Source of the DNA: Chaetomium olivaceum
Taxonomy: Eukaryota; Ascomycota; Sordariomycetes; Sordariales; Chaetomiaceae
NCBI GenBank assembly: GCA_039881045.1
Contig: JAYWVB010000034.1
Coordinates: forward strand, 124,001-188,000
Direction of reading: 5' to 3'
DNA length: 64,000 nucleotides
Both the position numbers and the translations under genes were made by a program. Positions 49,537 to 60,857 of this stretch are shown in pieces; within the stretch, counting starts at the first letter, position 1; each line of letters starts with the position of its first letter. The notes beneath the pieces are model-generated. The model did no database searches and was not told the DNA's origin. It saw only the letters and a program-made list of their open reading frames with translations.

Positions 49537-51050
49537 ATGGTTGCCGCACTCTTTACCAAGAGCTTCTTGCTCTTGGCTCTTGGTTTCTCCCAACAGGTTC
49601 TCGCTGCTTGCACCCAGAGCGTCACAGCTAAGCAGGGGGATACGTGTGCCACTATTGCATCCCAAGCCGGCATCACGGTTACGGACTTTCTCAGATCCAA
49701 CCCATCCGTTACCAGCTGCTCACAACTTGTCGTTGGGGCAAGTTACTGTGTAAAAGGAACACCTGACGCCGGTCCTACCACCTCCGGGACACCGCCTCAA
49801 ACCTCAACCCCCGCGGGGTTCGTGGTTAGCCCTGACGGAAACTGCGGCGCCGGTGTCACTTGCGCAGGGTCAAGGTTCGGAGACTGCTGCTCGGCCCACG
49901 GCTTCTGCGGCAGCACCAGTGACTACTGCGGCGAGGGCTGTCAGGCCGGCTTCGGGAACTGCGACGGCGGCACGGGCGGGCCCTCCCAGTCCCCCTGGCT
50001 CCATAACCGTCACAGTCACCAGCATCACCTCGATTATCCAGACCTCCTTCGTCACGCAGATATCCACATCCACCGTCACCACGGACCAGTGCCGCGGCGA
50101 CTGTCACGCAGACGCAGACAACCACAGTTACCCAACCGCGCGCCACAACTACGGCCACAGTCACCAAAACTGTCGGCGGCGGCGGGACGATCACCACCAC
50201 CGTCTCCGTGCCGGCCACCATCACGTCTATCGTGCGCCTGACGACGGTCGTGACCAGCGTGAGAACCTCCGTCAGCATCTCCACGTCCACGTCCATCGTC
50301 ACCTCGGTCAGCACCCGCACCGTCAACGTTACCTCCGTCGTCATCGACACTATTACGAGTATTGCGACGTCCACGAAGGTGGTTACCTCCGGGGTGTGTA
50401 GCCCGACAAAGACGACGACTGGGAAGCCGACTACGACGACGCCCGTGGAAGGGAGGCCGACGCTGCCTGGCACACCGAGTAATTGTAAGTTCCTGTGGAT
50501 GTGTGGTGGGCTCTGACTGTTTTTGTAGTGCATTTGGGGTATCACCTTGGATGGTTAGACAACGTCTTGATGCCGGTCTGGCAGATCAAGGAGGGTTGGC
50601 AAATAGGGGATATCACTCCCGCCCACCACGGCATCTTGTCGCGCGTGGAATATTCTCCGACTTGGAGAAAGCCGGGGCCCTAACACAGGTCAGGTCCTTG
50701 ATTACAGATACTGACACCCAATCTTCACCGTCTCTAGGCAAGAACTACGACCTCATTGAAAAAGGCGACACCTGCCGCGACCTCGCAGACCGGAACAAGC
50801 TGTCACTTCTAGATTTGTATGTTTCTGGCTTATTTCCTCTATTTGTAATCCTGGAGTATGCTAACTGAAACTCCTTAGCTACGCACTCAACCCGTCGGTG
50901 AGCGGAACCGTCCTCAATCTGGGCTTTGATTGCACGCCCGAATTCATCGAGCTCGTGCTAAGCGGCTTGTGCCAGATCAACTGTGATGCGTTATGGGAAG
51001 GGTACTATGTGTGTGTGGGCAGAGACGTCTTGTTTCAGATGGTGTGGTAG
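49537..51050 (+). pseudogene. LysM and chitin-binding (ChtBD1) secreted protein, frame-broken
   Basis: Starts with signal peptide MVAALFTKSFLLLALGFSQQ, then a LysM domain (VTAKQGDTCATIASQAGITV, ending ASYCVKG), then a hevein-type chitin-binding domain rich in Cys (GDCCSAHGFCGSTSDYCGEG). A long Thr/Ser/Val-rich linker follows, split across three frames: one extra base near 49974-49983 and another near 50078-50095. After an intron beginning GTAAGT at ~50487, a second LysM can be read: NYDLIEKGDTCRDLADRNKL, intron at 50816-50878, YALNPS, intron at 50899-50976 (GTGAGC...CCAG), then INCDALWEGYYVCVG and a stop at 51048-51050. Region 50490-50735 could not be modelled. Family members bind chitin and may shield hyphae or mask chitin fragments. 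With two indels, either decayed or mis-assembled. Confidence 0.72.
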
Positions 51051-51414
51051 GAATGGTTACTGTCAGTTACGGTATTGTGGCATGGTGAATTCCCGAAGTG
51101 ATCCAAACTCGACTCTCCAACATGAGACACTGAACAGACCTGGTACCGGCGTCCCACTGGTGGGAGAAGGCTCCCAAATACCGGTGGACAAAACAGGCTA
51201 GTGATTCATGTTCCCAAATATGATGACTTCGAACTCTCAAGATCAATGCCGCCATGATAACAACCATGTACACTCAGTGGACAGACAATATCATACAACA
51301 TAAATACAAAAGTCAGCTAGGTATCTATGTGGGGTAAGCGATTCAACGGTATATGTCAGAATCGTGATTTGTATCTTATTACTCATGGGGCCTCCTCTCT
51401 ACCTAACTAACGGT
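51051..51414. other. Convergent intergenic spacer, no gene
   Basis: 3' flanks of the LysM and P450 genes; no coding signal. Confidence 0.5.
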
Positions 51415-53098
51415 TTAAGCCCTTTTGATGTGCACCTCCAGACCAGACTGGACCACAAAGAATGACGCGTTCGCTTTGAGGGGCCGCCCTAGATGTGCGA
51501 GCTCAAATCGATAGTCGCGCAGCAACCTCGGCACGACCTTGTTGATTTCAAGAAGTGCCAAGTTCCGGCCAATGCACAGATGGCTTCCACCACCAAACTA
51601 CAAACCTCATGTTAGCTACACGCAAAGCCAGATCAAATAAGAAGGCTGAGTACTCACCTGAAACATGTACCGCTCCATCCTCTTCGCTCTCTCCTCGTCT
51701 TCCAACCACCGCTCCGGCCGGTAGTCGTCCGCATCCTGCCCAAACACCTCCTTGTCCCGGTGCAGCACCCACCCGTTACAAGCAATGGTTGTACCGCCCG
51801 GGAAGAAGTGTCCATCCAGCTCGGCACCCTCACGCGGCACAACACGGGTGATGTTGAGGCCGACGGCCGGGCGCACACGCATAGCCTCCTTGAGGCAGGC
51901 CTGCAGGTAGGGCAGGTTCTGCGCCTGGTTCCAGCTGACATTCCCCTCGGGATGATGCCCGTCGCGACGGCCTGCTCGATCTCGCGTAGCACAGAGTGGT
52001 AGACGGGCGCGGCGTCGAGAACGTGCCAGAAGAAGGACTGCATGGTAGAGGCAGTCGAGTCGGAGCCGGCGAAGCTGGGGGATGTTAGTTGCGAAGGTCA
52101 AGTAGGAGTGGTGTACCGGGGTGACTGACATGGCACCGTGAGCAACAGCAAAGACATCCCCCTCCCCAAACCGCTCCGGATCCTTGAGATGCCCCTGGAT
52201 CAAAAACTAGCCATCAGATCCTGTCTGCCATCGCCGCTCCTCAACAAACCCCCATGATCCTTATCAAACGGCTGCCGACGCGCCATCTCCTCTAACGCCA
52301 TCCTCGTGATCAGCGCGTTCTTGGTGCTCAACCACGGCACGAACCGCCACAGTGGGTTCCTCCTCAACAAGTAATCCAACTCCGGCACCTGCCCAACGAT
52401 CCCGTTATACACCTGCGAGTTATCAATCGTCTTGATCGCCCCATCGACATCCCTCCCCCCTCCAAAAACCCAAACCCCCTACTAAACGCCACCTCGCCCA
52501 GCACATCAAACGCAAAATAATGCAGATAATCGCCCAAATCAAACACCGCCCCTTCCCCCTTCCCATCCACATGCTCCCCAATCTTCTCCCCCAATAAATC
52601 CACCATATCATCAATAAACGGCCCCAGCTGCTGCATCGCCGCCATGCCATACGGCACGTTCGCGACCCTCTTCTTGGCCGCGTGCACGTCCTCCCTGATC
52701 TCGGTAAAGATATCCGGATTCTCCGGCGGCGGAAACACTGCGTAAAACCCCGTCTTGTAGAACCGCTTGCCTGCGCTCAGCAGCGTGCGCGCCGCCTCGG
52801 GCGACGACACGGATACCTCCCCCGGCGCGATGCGCACGACGGGACCGTGGCGGCGGTGCAGGGCGATGTGGTCGAGGTGGGTGTGCCCCGAGGCGGTGGA
52901 CCAGACTTTCCAGAGGCGGGTGACCGAGGCGAGGAAGGGGCCCGGGTATTGGCGGAGGGGGGAGGCGTAGCGCTTGTGGAGGGCGCGGAGGAGGACGGTG
53001 AGGAGGACGGTGGGCCAGTGCGTGGCGAGGAGGGAAAGGGCGGTGGTGAGGAGGGATCGGGATGGGGGGGAGTCCCCGTTGGGTTTGAGGATGCCCAT
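51415..53098 (-). CDS. Cytochrome P450, three exons, three homopolymer frame breaks
   Basis: Exons 53098-52130, 52074-51658, 51597-51415. Haem-thiolate monooxygenase: N-terminal membrane anchor (LLATHWPTVLLTVLLRALHK), proline-rich hinge (LRQYPGPFLASVTRLWKVW), I-helix FAGSDSTAS, K-helix ExxR in CLKEAMRVRP, DDYRPERWLED, and the haem-binding FGGGSHLCIGRN. All motifs are intact, but the frame breaks three times, each in a homopolymer: C6 at 52455-52460, A5 at 52202-52206, G3 at 51949-51951 (plus-strand letters). One missing base at each gives 523 residues with consistent splice phases. Three single-base losses, with every motif preserved, look like assembly error rather than decay. Substrate unknown; the layout resembles fungal secondary-metabolism P450s. 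Confidence 0.88.
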
Positions 53099-54678
53099 GG
53101 TGATGGTGGTTGTTTGTGGGGGTTGCGGTTATGGTTGTGGTTGGCAATGGGAGGGTCTTCCGGAGAGGGTGTTGAACCTTGGTTTGGGGGGCGGTTAACA
53201 GGTCCAACGAGCAGCTGTTGAAGTTGCTCGCCCTCGAGAGGTTTTAAATCAACACGGTGTTTAAGTTTTGGGAGAGGTGAGACGTGGGTGTGGCGGCTCT
53301 GGGAGTTATTAGCCAGCGGGTCTCATATGGCTGGCTCGGTCCCCCTCGGGTTCCAGGGAGCCGCCCGTCGAGCAAGGTTGGAGAGAGACATTTGCCGATC
53401 CAGTGGGATCCCGTGGCAGCCATGTTGGAGGGCTGCCAAGACCCGGTTGAACATCAACTACGAGCAATGACCGATAGCAGCCGTCTCCAGCCCAGCTAGA
53501 CAACTGGCTGATGAACGCCTGGCGAGTCGCGGGCCACGGACTGCATGCGGCTGCACGAGAGAATCGTGGGTCCAACCAGGGGTGTGGGAAGCTCGGATGT
53601 CAAAACTAGAAGGCGAGGCAGTGAGTGGCATGGGCAACTGGATATGGAGGTAAACAACAACGTTCAATTATGGAAGAGTTGCCATAATGAAGACAACTCG
53701 GATTCCATGTTCGTGCTCGCTTTTTCTAGAAGGACAAAACGTGGCGTTTTCTTCTAAAACAATACGACGCCGTGTTCGCCAGGTGCAGTTTGCATTTCGA
53801 AATGGCTGGATGGTGCAGGCTGGTGAACCAACGTCAGCTTCAACTGATCCTCTGAAGGAAGATTTCCGCATTGGGTTGAGTGGCTCGAGGATCGTTGGCC
53901 GATTGGGGAATTGGAGCAGCGAGACAAGCTTCAGGGTGCGGGGCTGGACCTGTTATCGGCAGTTGTTTTGGCCCCTTCCTGCTCGTGTCAAAGTCCACCT
54001 TAGGTAGGAAATATGTCCGCATCAGATCGTTGCTGCCAGATCGCTCGCATTCTACTTCCGTGAGCTGGGGAATCGAGAAACAAGAGTTTGGGCTTTTTCC
54101 GTGGTCTTGCCTCTGCCCGATCTAACCATGCCAGATCGACATATTCTAAAGAAGAGTATTTGTCAACTGATGCATAAAGTTTGTCAGGATCACTTCAGCG
54201 TTGGCAAAACCGCGATGGATGGGATGAAGGTACCCGATAGATCGGCACCTCACACGCGGCCCGCCTCCGCAACGTAGACGTCCCTTTGCTCCACAATGAC
54301 CTCCACTTGATAGAATGCTGAGCAAAACAACATGAGGATATGACTTTTGATCTTACAATGTGTCCAGACACCGCAGAGGCAAACAACAACGGCCTGGGGA
54401 CATCGGGCCTTGCGCGGATGCAATGGAACGAGGTTTAGAGGCATACAATACAATGGCTTCGAGCGAGTTGGGACACCTAGAGAACGAAGATGTAAACCAG
54501 AGTATCAAACGTGAACTTCGACAACCAATCTAGCAGCCTCTAGGCCTAGGTATGTTCTCACAGCTAAATTCCCGCCTTTTCCACTTCCAAGACTCCAAAA
54601 CTCCAAGCACGATGCAAAGCCGAGCGAAGCTGCCAAACACAGCAGCCGCAATCCTGCCTCCATAGTCCGCCTCCTCTA
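53099..54678. other. Intergenic, no gene recognised
   Basis: Promoter of the P450 at the left and 3' flank of the L1-domain gene at the right; only short frames. Confidence 0.5.
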
Positions 54679-56003
54679 TTAGATCTCAGCCTTCTTCGCA
54701 GCCGCCTTCTTTTGCTTCTTCAGCTTGGCCTTCCGCTCGGAAATCTCCTTGTCGAGCTTGTCGTCGTTGCTCTCCGGCACCACCTTCTTGACCTTCTTCT
54801 TCGGCCGGTCCTCATTCACAGCCTCCTCCGCAGCCGGCTCGGGTTCGGTATCCAGCGATTTCCGCTTCTTTCCGACGTTGGGCTTCTCGCCAATTGCCTT
54901 TTGTCCCTTGCCCGGAAGCGCGCTGGGAGGCTGTTGCCCCTCAGGGACCACCTTGGACTCGTCCAGCCAGAGCTCGTCCGTCTGGTAGATAGGCAGGGCG
55001 GCCGTCTCGGGGCCCTTGACGTAAAAGTTGCGCACGTTCTGCCACTTCTGCGGGACGAACCGCTCAACCAGCTCACGCGCTGCCGTGTCGACATTGGCCG
55101 CAATCTTCTCCGGCTCCCAGTTCGCGTACCCGACCTTGACTGCCGTGTTGGTGGACGGGCTGAGGTGGACGTGCGCGGCGCCAATGGCTTTTTGAACCTC
55201 GGCCACGATCTCGGGGATGGGCCGGGCATTGACGTTCTCGGTGGGGTCGCGCTTCGCCTTCTTCCCCTTCGGCGCCGCGACGCGCTTGCCGTCCACCTTT
55301 TCCCTCGGCGCCATCAGAACGACCGGAACAGGCCGTTTCGTTGTCGTCTTGTAAAAGGTCTTGCCAAGTGCCTTGGGTAGGCGGTTGATGATCCGATCGT
55401 CCGCGAGGAAGACATCGTGTTCGCTAAACAGCTTACGCTGCGCCTCGTACGCCTTGAACTTGGCCCGCAAGTGGCTGATGTCGATCACCCGGCCGATCTT
55501 AGCCCGCAGGTCTTCCGGGAACTCGTCGGCGACCGCATTCTTGTACCACCGCTGGGGGTCGGCCGTTATTAAGCAGATGCTGAGCTCTTCGCTGTTGCTA
55601 AGAGGGTTGGGGAGGACGATTTTGCCGGGCTGGAGGCCTTGGAAAATGTCAGCAGCTGTCTCAGATGCAACACAAGTGTGCCGGCGGGCATAGTGGGGGG
55701 CCTGGAGAAAGACAATGCGGGCGCAAACGAGCCACCGCGGTAGCTTCCAGGGTGCGCAATTGCTTGGGTAAACGTACGGTGTGAGTCGTGAATGTGCTTC
55801 TTGGTCGTGAGGGTCAGCCAGACTGGGGTTTCAGCGATCGCCGTCTCCTCGTCGCCGAGCAGGTTCTGCTTGCCGTCTTCGCGCGGTTCGGCGGCTGACT
55901 TCTTGATGTGGGCGACAAGCGCCTTGCAGGCTTTCAGGGTCTGCACGGGGTCGACCGGAACCGAGGCATCAGCGGCCTTCGCAACAGTGGTGGATTTCGA
56001 CAT
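54679..56003 (-). CDS. Ribosomal L1-domain ribosome-biogenesis protein (Cic1/Utp30/RSL1D1-like)
   Basis: Exons 56003-55778 and 55637-54679, 394 residues. The L1 fold spans about residues 20-260: LKACKALVAHIKKS, ETPVWLTLTTKKHIHDSHRL (across the intron), KIVLPNPLSNSEELSICLIT, FLADDRIINRLPKALGKTFY, RPVPVVLMAPREK, VHLSPSTNTAVKVGY and the NFYVKGPETAALPIYQTDEL end. The tail is Lys/Glu-rich (KKKVKKVVPES, ERKAKLKKQKKAAAKKA), a nucleolar-type basic tail. Family members act in nucleolar pre-ribosome assembly. The intron (GTACGT...CCAAG) joins in phase 1. Which paralogue (Cic1 or Utp30) cannot be told by eye. Confidence 0.92.
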
Positions 56004-56830
56004 GTTTGCGAGTGTTGATGCCGGCGATGTGATCGGTCGTCCCAATCGTCTCGATCTCAATTCCGTTGTTTTCCTTCCACCTTGGCTCCCAAGAAATTTT
56101 GGCTTATCCGGAGAACCGTTTTTCCGCTTATCAAAGATAAGATCCATCCCTGTCAATTACTGAAAGGAGTAGGTGGGGCACGTGGGCTGCAGCCAGGCAC
56201 GGCAGGGTTGTGGGGCTGCCCGAGGCCTGCAGCAAGCCGAAAATGAAGCCTGGGACACGGACGACTCAGGTGACTTGTCCCTCCATGATACTTGCCCTCT
56301 TCTTCTTTCTCTCAACCAGAGAATCCGAGGGTTGGATACTATGACTGAAATTCATCAATAACAGGTTCGCCGGTCATTTATTGTCGATAACCATAACTAT
56401 ATCGACATCACAAATCGTGCTACCACCCCGTCCCCTCCCAGACCGCCACCCCAAACCTCCCCCAGCACATCTTTCCTTTTGGTGACCTTCCATAACTCAG
56501 CAAACCTGACAGCTACCCTCCCGGCCCGGCCTCGCGCAAGATATTCCCCGCCGGTAAGAAATATCAAAAGCAACTATACACCTACAAAGTACGCCTTGCG
56601 CTATGCAGCTCCTCCTAAAGCAAACAGATGAGCAGTACAGATAGGGGGTTAGAGAACCCAGCAAATATCTGACAGAAATGGGGTATGTGGAATTTTCCCT
56701 AGCACAGGCCCAAGCAATAAAAGGCGTCCTCCAGCCGTCGACATGATCCTCCAGGTATCGGTGTGGTGATGACGAAAAATAAAAAATACAGAAAAGTCGA
56801 CTCCCATAGAGAGTCAGGAGGCGGTGTCGA
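56004..56830. other. Intergenic, no gene recognised
   Basis: Promoter of the L1-domain gene and 3' flank of the FHA gene. No coding signal. Confidence 0.5.
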
Positions 56831-58466
56831 TTAAGGAGTCTTGGGACGCTTCCAATAATATTGCTGCAAGAAACAAACAAGGTCAGCAACCAACGCCCGA
56901 CACACACTCGAACGTATAAAAATAAAAACTCACCTTGTGCTGCTTCCGACAATTCCTCAAGCTCGGCTTCCGCAGCCCGTCAGTCACGGCCAGCCTCCGG
57001 TGCTCGTCGGTATCCAACTCCGGCGTGTAGTAGTACTCGCTCTCGAGCGGCTTGCCCGCGGCGTCCTTGCCCTGCCGCCGGATGATGCCCAGGCAAGGGG
57101 TCGACTCGATGATGACGCGCAGCTGGTCCTTGTTCACCATCTTGCGCTCCTCGGTCGGCAGGTTGTTCATGATGGTCGACAGCGGCGTCGACGACAGGCG
57201 TGAGAAGGCCAGCTGGTTGACCATGTGGTTGGTGATGGTGGACCTTGCCTCCGGGCTTAGGTTGGCGAGGGAGGCCGGAGTCGGATCGGGATTGGCGTTT
57301 GTGGCCGAGTTCCCGTCTGCGGGTCCCAGGGGGGACGGCGCAGGCAGAGGCGAGGACTCGAGAACACCGGCCAACGAGCTGCGGGAGCTAGCCAGCTTTC
57401 TGGGTGTGATGGTTGCGAAGGAGGCGAGACGGCTAGAAATATTGGGGCCGAACGGACCGAACGAGTGGAGGATCGGGTCGTTCTCGTTGAGGTCGTTTTC
57501 TCCGTCGGATTGCGGATCGCTCAAATCGCTGGAGAAGCTGTCGGCGATGTTGGTCATGAAGCTTGCAGCAGCAGCAACCTGGGCCTTCGGCAGCTCGGGC
57601 GACTTCTCGTCCGCGCTCGCATCCTCATAAATCTCGACCGGTGCGTCATCTTCTTCACCACCACGCGGCATCAAGCTGTCCAGGCTTCCATTGGAGGTCG
57701 AGACACCGGCTGGTGTGGGCGATTCCGGGCTCGTGAGACGCGTCGTCCTCCTTAGCGGGCTACCGTGAAGCTCCGAACCTGCCCTCGCAGCCCGCGGACG
57801 TGGGGACTCGTCCCAGGTTGAATCGCTCAGATGGCCCAACGCGTCCTGGTCCTTATCCCGACGCGGCCACCGTACGAACACCCTGGCGTCCTGGACGTTG
57901 ATCATGAGCTCGGCGCCCTCCGTCTCCGACGTGAACGAGTCGCCCTTGGCTAATTCCCACATCTGCCCCTGGCAGTGCAACTTCAACCCGTTCCAGCCGT
58001 TGCAGATGATCTCAATTTTGTTGGGCTCCAGCGGGTTGGTTGCCGCAACATATCGCGCCTTGACGTGTACCCGGCTGATTAGACGGTTCGCCGAGAGTTG
58101 ATAGTGCGATGAGCTGCTGGACCGGCCCATCAGAACTGTCTCGCCGTTCTCATTAAGCTGCACCGAAGGGACGCTGGACAGAGGGGCGCGTTCGGATAGC
58201 GTCGACAGAGTGCGTTGGGGTGCCGGGCGTGATCCGAGCCTGGGGGGACTCGACGAGAGGATGCCGGTGCTCGAGGTTGCAACCGGCGTCGGATATTTGA
58301 GAAAGGCATTGGAGTTTGCGTGCCTCTTCGCGGGTCGAGGCAGGCCTGGTGAAGAGGACAATGGCTCGAATGCCGGAAGAAGTGAAGGAGCAGGGCGCTT
58401 GACGCCGGCTGTGGTGGGCAGCGTAGGCTCCAGAGCCCTGCGACCTGTTGATGGTGAAGAATCCAT
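56831..58466 (-). CDS. FHA-domain protein, Tos4/Plm2-like
   Basis: Exons 58466-56934 and 56863-56831, 521 residues. Disordered Ser/Pro-rich N-terminus with a basic patch (RPAKRHANS), then an FHA domain at ~105-205: TVLMGRSSSSSHYQLSANRL, ISRVHVKARYV (the Ser-Arg-x-His phosphothreonine-binding core), IICNGWNGLKLHC. A long acidic and Ser-rich linker follows. The C-terminus is a conserved block (VNKDQLRVIIESTPCLGII, YYYTPELDTDEHRR, LRKPSLRNCRKQHKQYYWKR), completed by the 11-codon last exon. Yeast Tos4/Plm2 are FHA proteins linked to G1/S transcription and the DNA-damage response and bind chromatin regulators through FHA. Assignment rests on architecture. Confidence 0.85.
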
Positions 58467-59811
58467 ATTGTGAATTTTGTCAAACCCTGATCATGACAAT
58501 AGTAGTGGGTGAATAGGAAGCTCTGACAAAGTCGAGAACACTTCGAAAAGTGTGGGCCGGAGGTCGGAGTGTGGTGGTCACGTCAAAAACGCGTCGGATG
58601 CGGTCCTTCCCCTTTGGCGGACTTCAGCCCTCTGGTACCGCGTTTTACGTGTAAGTCAAGGTCGTGCAAAGTGAGAGTGGAAGAAAAGCCAGGCTCGAAG
58701 AGAATGCAGCGCAAGAGCAAAAACTTGCTGGACTGGAGGTTTGGAATTGGCAGAGGTGGCCTGGTCGGAGGAGACCTAAAGTGTGCCAGGGTGGTGGGGA
58801 TTTTGGTATTTAAGAGATGCAGGTCGTGGTCGTGTCTGCGGGACCGTGCCGTGGTCTGACCCATTGCAGACGCGATTTATGAGGAGGAGCCTGTTTCTAG
58901 GCGCGTTTTGGCGTGTGCAGGCCCACCCAGGCGGCGCGTCTCGCTACAGAAGAGCGGGTTTTCAGCGTAAAATACAGCTCTTACAGGTTCAACGTGACCC
59001 CAGCCGCCGCATTTTGCGCCCCAGGTTTCACTCCAACCCTAACCCATTCGACCAGGGGCAGACAATCGCGCAACCATCCCTTCCAGCCATGCATTCAGTT
59101 CGCTGGGCATCTCCAAGACATGAAGCAAGTCCGATAACTCGAGCAGGGGGACAATGCAAGTTTCACTGCTCCTATGAGTCGACTAAAAGTACAGTCGGAA
59201 GTTGGGAATCCGAGTGCCTCCCTACCCATCAAGCACGTGTCACTCGGTAAAGAGGGTTTGCCGTGAATGTACGGTACCGTCAGTCTGTACGGATACTCGT
59301 TGCAATTTCAACACATCGCGTGAGCTGCAGCATTCCCCATCAAGGTGTGGAGGGGGGAAATGTGAAGCCCCTTGCCCTCGGCCCCAGCCAAACACGCTGC
59401 TCCCTTGTCACCGCGCTCTGTGGCAGATAAGTGCTCTCGCATCAAACTGCAGGTCACGCATGTCTCGTGGAAACCCCCACAGCCCCAAAGCTCGTCACGG
59501 GTAACAAGTCAATTCCGCGCTATCTGCAATATGCCCATCTCCCACAAACGCCTTATCCCGTCCCAAGCTTGCCGTCATCGCTGAGTAACATATCCACGCA
59601 TGTGACAAGGTACCGTAAACCCGTTGCCCCGCTGCTGTCCTGTCGCGAACAAATACCCAGGTGCCCAGCCCGGGTCGAAGCCCGAGCCTATAACCAGAAC
59701 CGCCCGTACGCCTAGCCTAGCCCAGTCCAGTCCGGTCCAGTATGACAGAAAGATGTGTGCCGAAGAAAGAAGAAACAGAGAAATGCTTGTTGTGTACACA
59801 TCAGACCCCAC
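58467..59811. other. Intergenic, no gene recognised
   Basis: FHA gene promoter at the left, 3' flank of the thioesterase gene at the right. No supported gene. Confidence 0.5.
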
Positions 59812-60857
59812 TCAGAGATCATCGTTGTGCACATGCTTCGGTCTCGGCTCGGAGCGACCGCGATGCGGGTTCGGCGGGCCGTAGAAGTCGCCGAAAGCCT
59901 CCTTCAGAAGGTCCTCGGTCAGCTTCATGTGCTCGCCCGGCGCGGTGCGAAACTTGAGCCCGCCCTTGCGATCGAGCTGACGCAGGCCGAGCCAGTCCTC
60001 CGTATACAGCTTGCGGGCGCGCAGCGGCGTGATCTCGGTGCCATTAACATCCTCGAACCAAGCCGTCTCCTTGGGGATGACGGTCGTGTCATCCTCGAAC
60101 ATGTACATGACAAAGTTCTCAAGGTTGGCAATGTTCTTCTTGTACTCCTCATTCTTCTCCTCGCGCTCGTTGTTGATGTCGGCGAGGAAGTTGGAGTTCT
60201 CCAGGTACTGCTCGAACTCGTCGGGGTTGCGGTAGTACTGGGCCGGAATGAGCCCGCCCTGCACCGCGCTGCTCCATGCGTCGCCCTTCAGGACGGCCAT
60301 GGCGAACCTGCAAATCCAGTCGGTCGGCTCGCACTCGCGGAAGGTGGTAATACCGTTGTGCTGAGAGCCAAAGGTAACGAGACTGCGGACGGGCGGCTTG
60401 TTGCAGCGCTCGACGTAAGCGCGCATGAATTGGCCGCCTTGGGAAAAGCCGAGCGCATCAATCGCCGGGGCGGTCGAGAGAATCGGGTGGGCGGCAATGT
60501 CGTCGCAGACTTTGGCGACTTGTTGGGTCAGGTTACCCACAAAGGAGGCATACCGATCGCGGGAAGCGTTCTCGTCCATCCGGACGAGGTAGGTAAGGGT
60601 CCCAGGGTTGACTTCGTCGACGAGCTCAGCTACGCGGAGCATCCCATCGGCTTCGTAGGTGTCGCCGAGACCTAGGGAGACAAAGTTAACACACCAGGTT
60701 TCCTGAGTGACCGGGGGAGTGTGCGCTTACCATGCCAAATGACCACAGGCAACGGAGTATCGTCGCCATGCTCGAATCGGTGGGCGAGGGGCTTTGCGAC
60801 TGACGCTGCGATAAGCGACCCAACAGCGAGCAGCCTCAGCGCTCTAACAAACGCCAT
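59812..60857 (-). CDS. Palmitoyl-protein thioesterase (PPT1 family)
   Basis: Exons 60857-60731 and 60671-59812, 328 residues. Removes fatty acyl groups from cysteines of proteins; lysosomal/vacuolar in the family. Signal peptide MAFVRALRLLAVGSLIAASV, then PLPVVIWHGLGDTYEADGM, nucleophile serine in ALGFSQGGQFMRAYVERCN (GxSxG), SLVTFGSQHNGI, PAQYYRNPDEFEQYLENSNF, MYMFEDDTTVIPKETAWF with the catalytic-Asp region, and TAPGEHMKLTEDLL with the catalytic His. Intron GTAAGC...CCTAG joins in phase 1. The C-terminus extends beyond the usual end with a basic stretch and closes in HNDDL, reminiscent of ER-retention HDEL/DDEL tails. The opposite-strand frame here is a shadow. Confidence 0.94.

Noticed and set aside
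54712..55380. 222-codon open frame on + opposite the L1-domain gene
   Set aside because: Leu/Arg/Gly-rich shadow of a lysine-rich conserved gene.
59755..60675. 306-codon open frame on + opposite PPT1
   Set aside because: Longer than some real genes here, but antisense to intact thioesterase motifs and without any domain.
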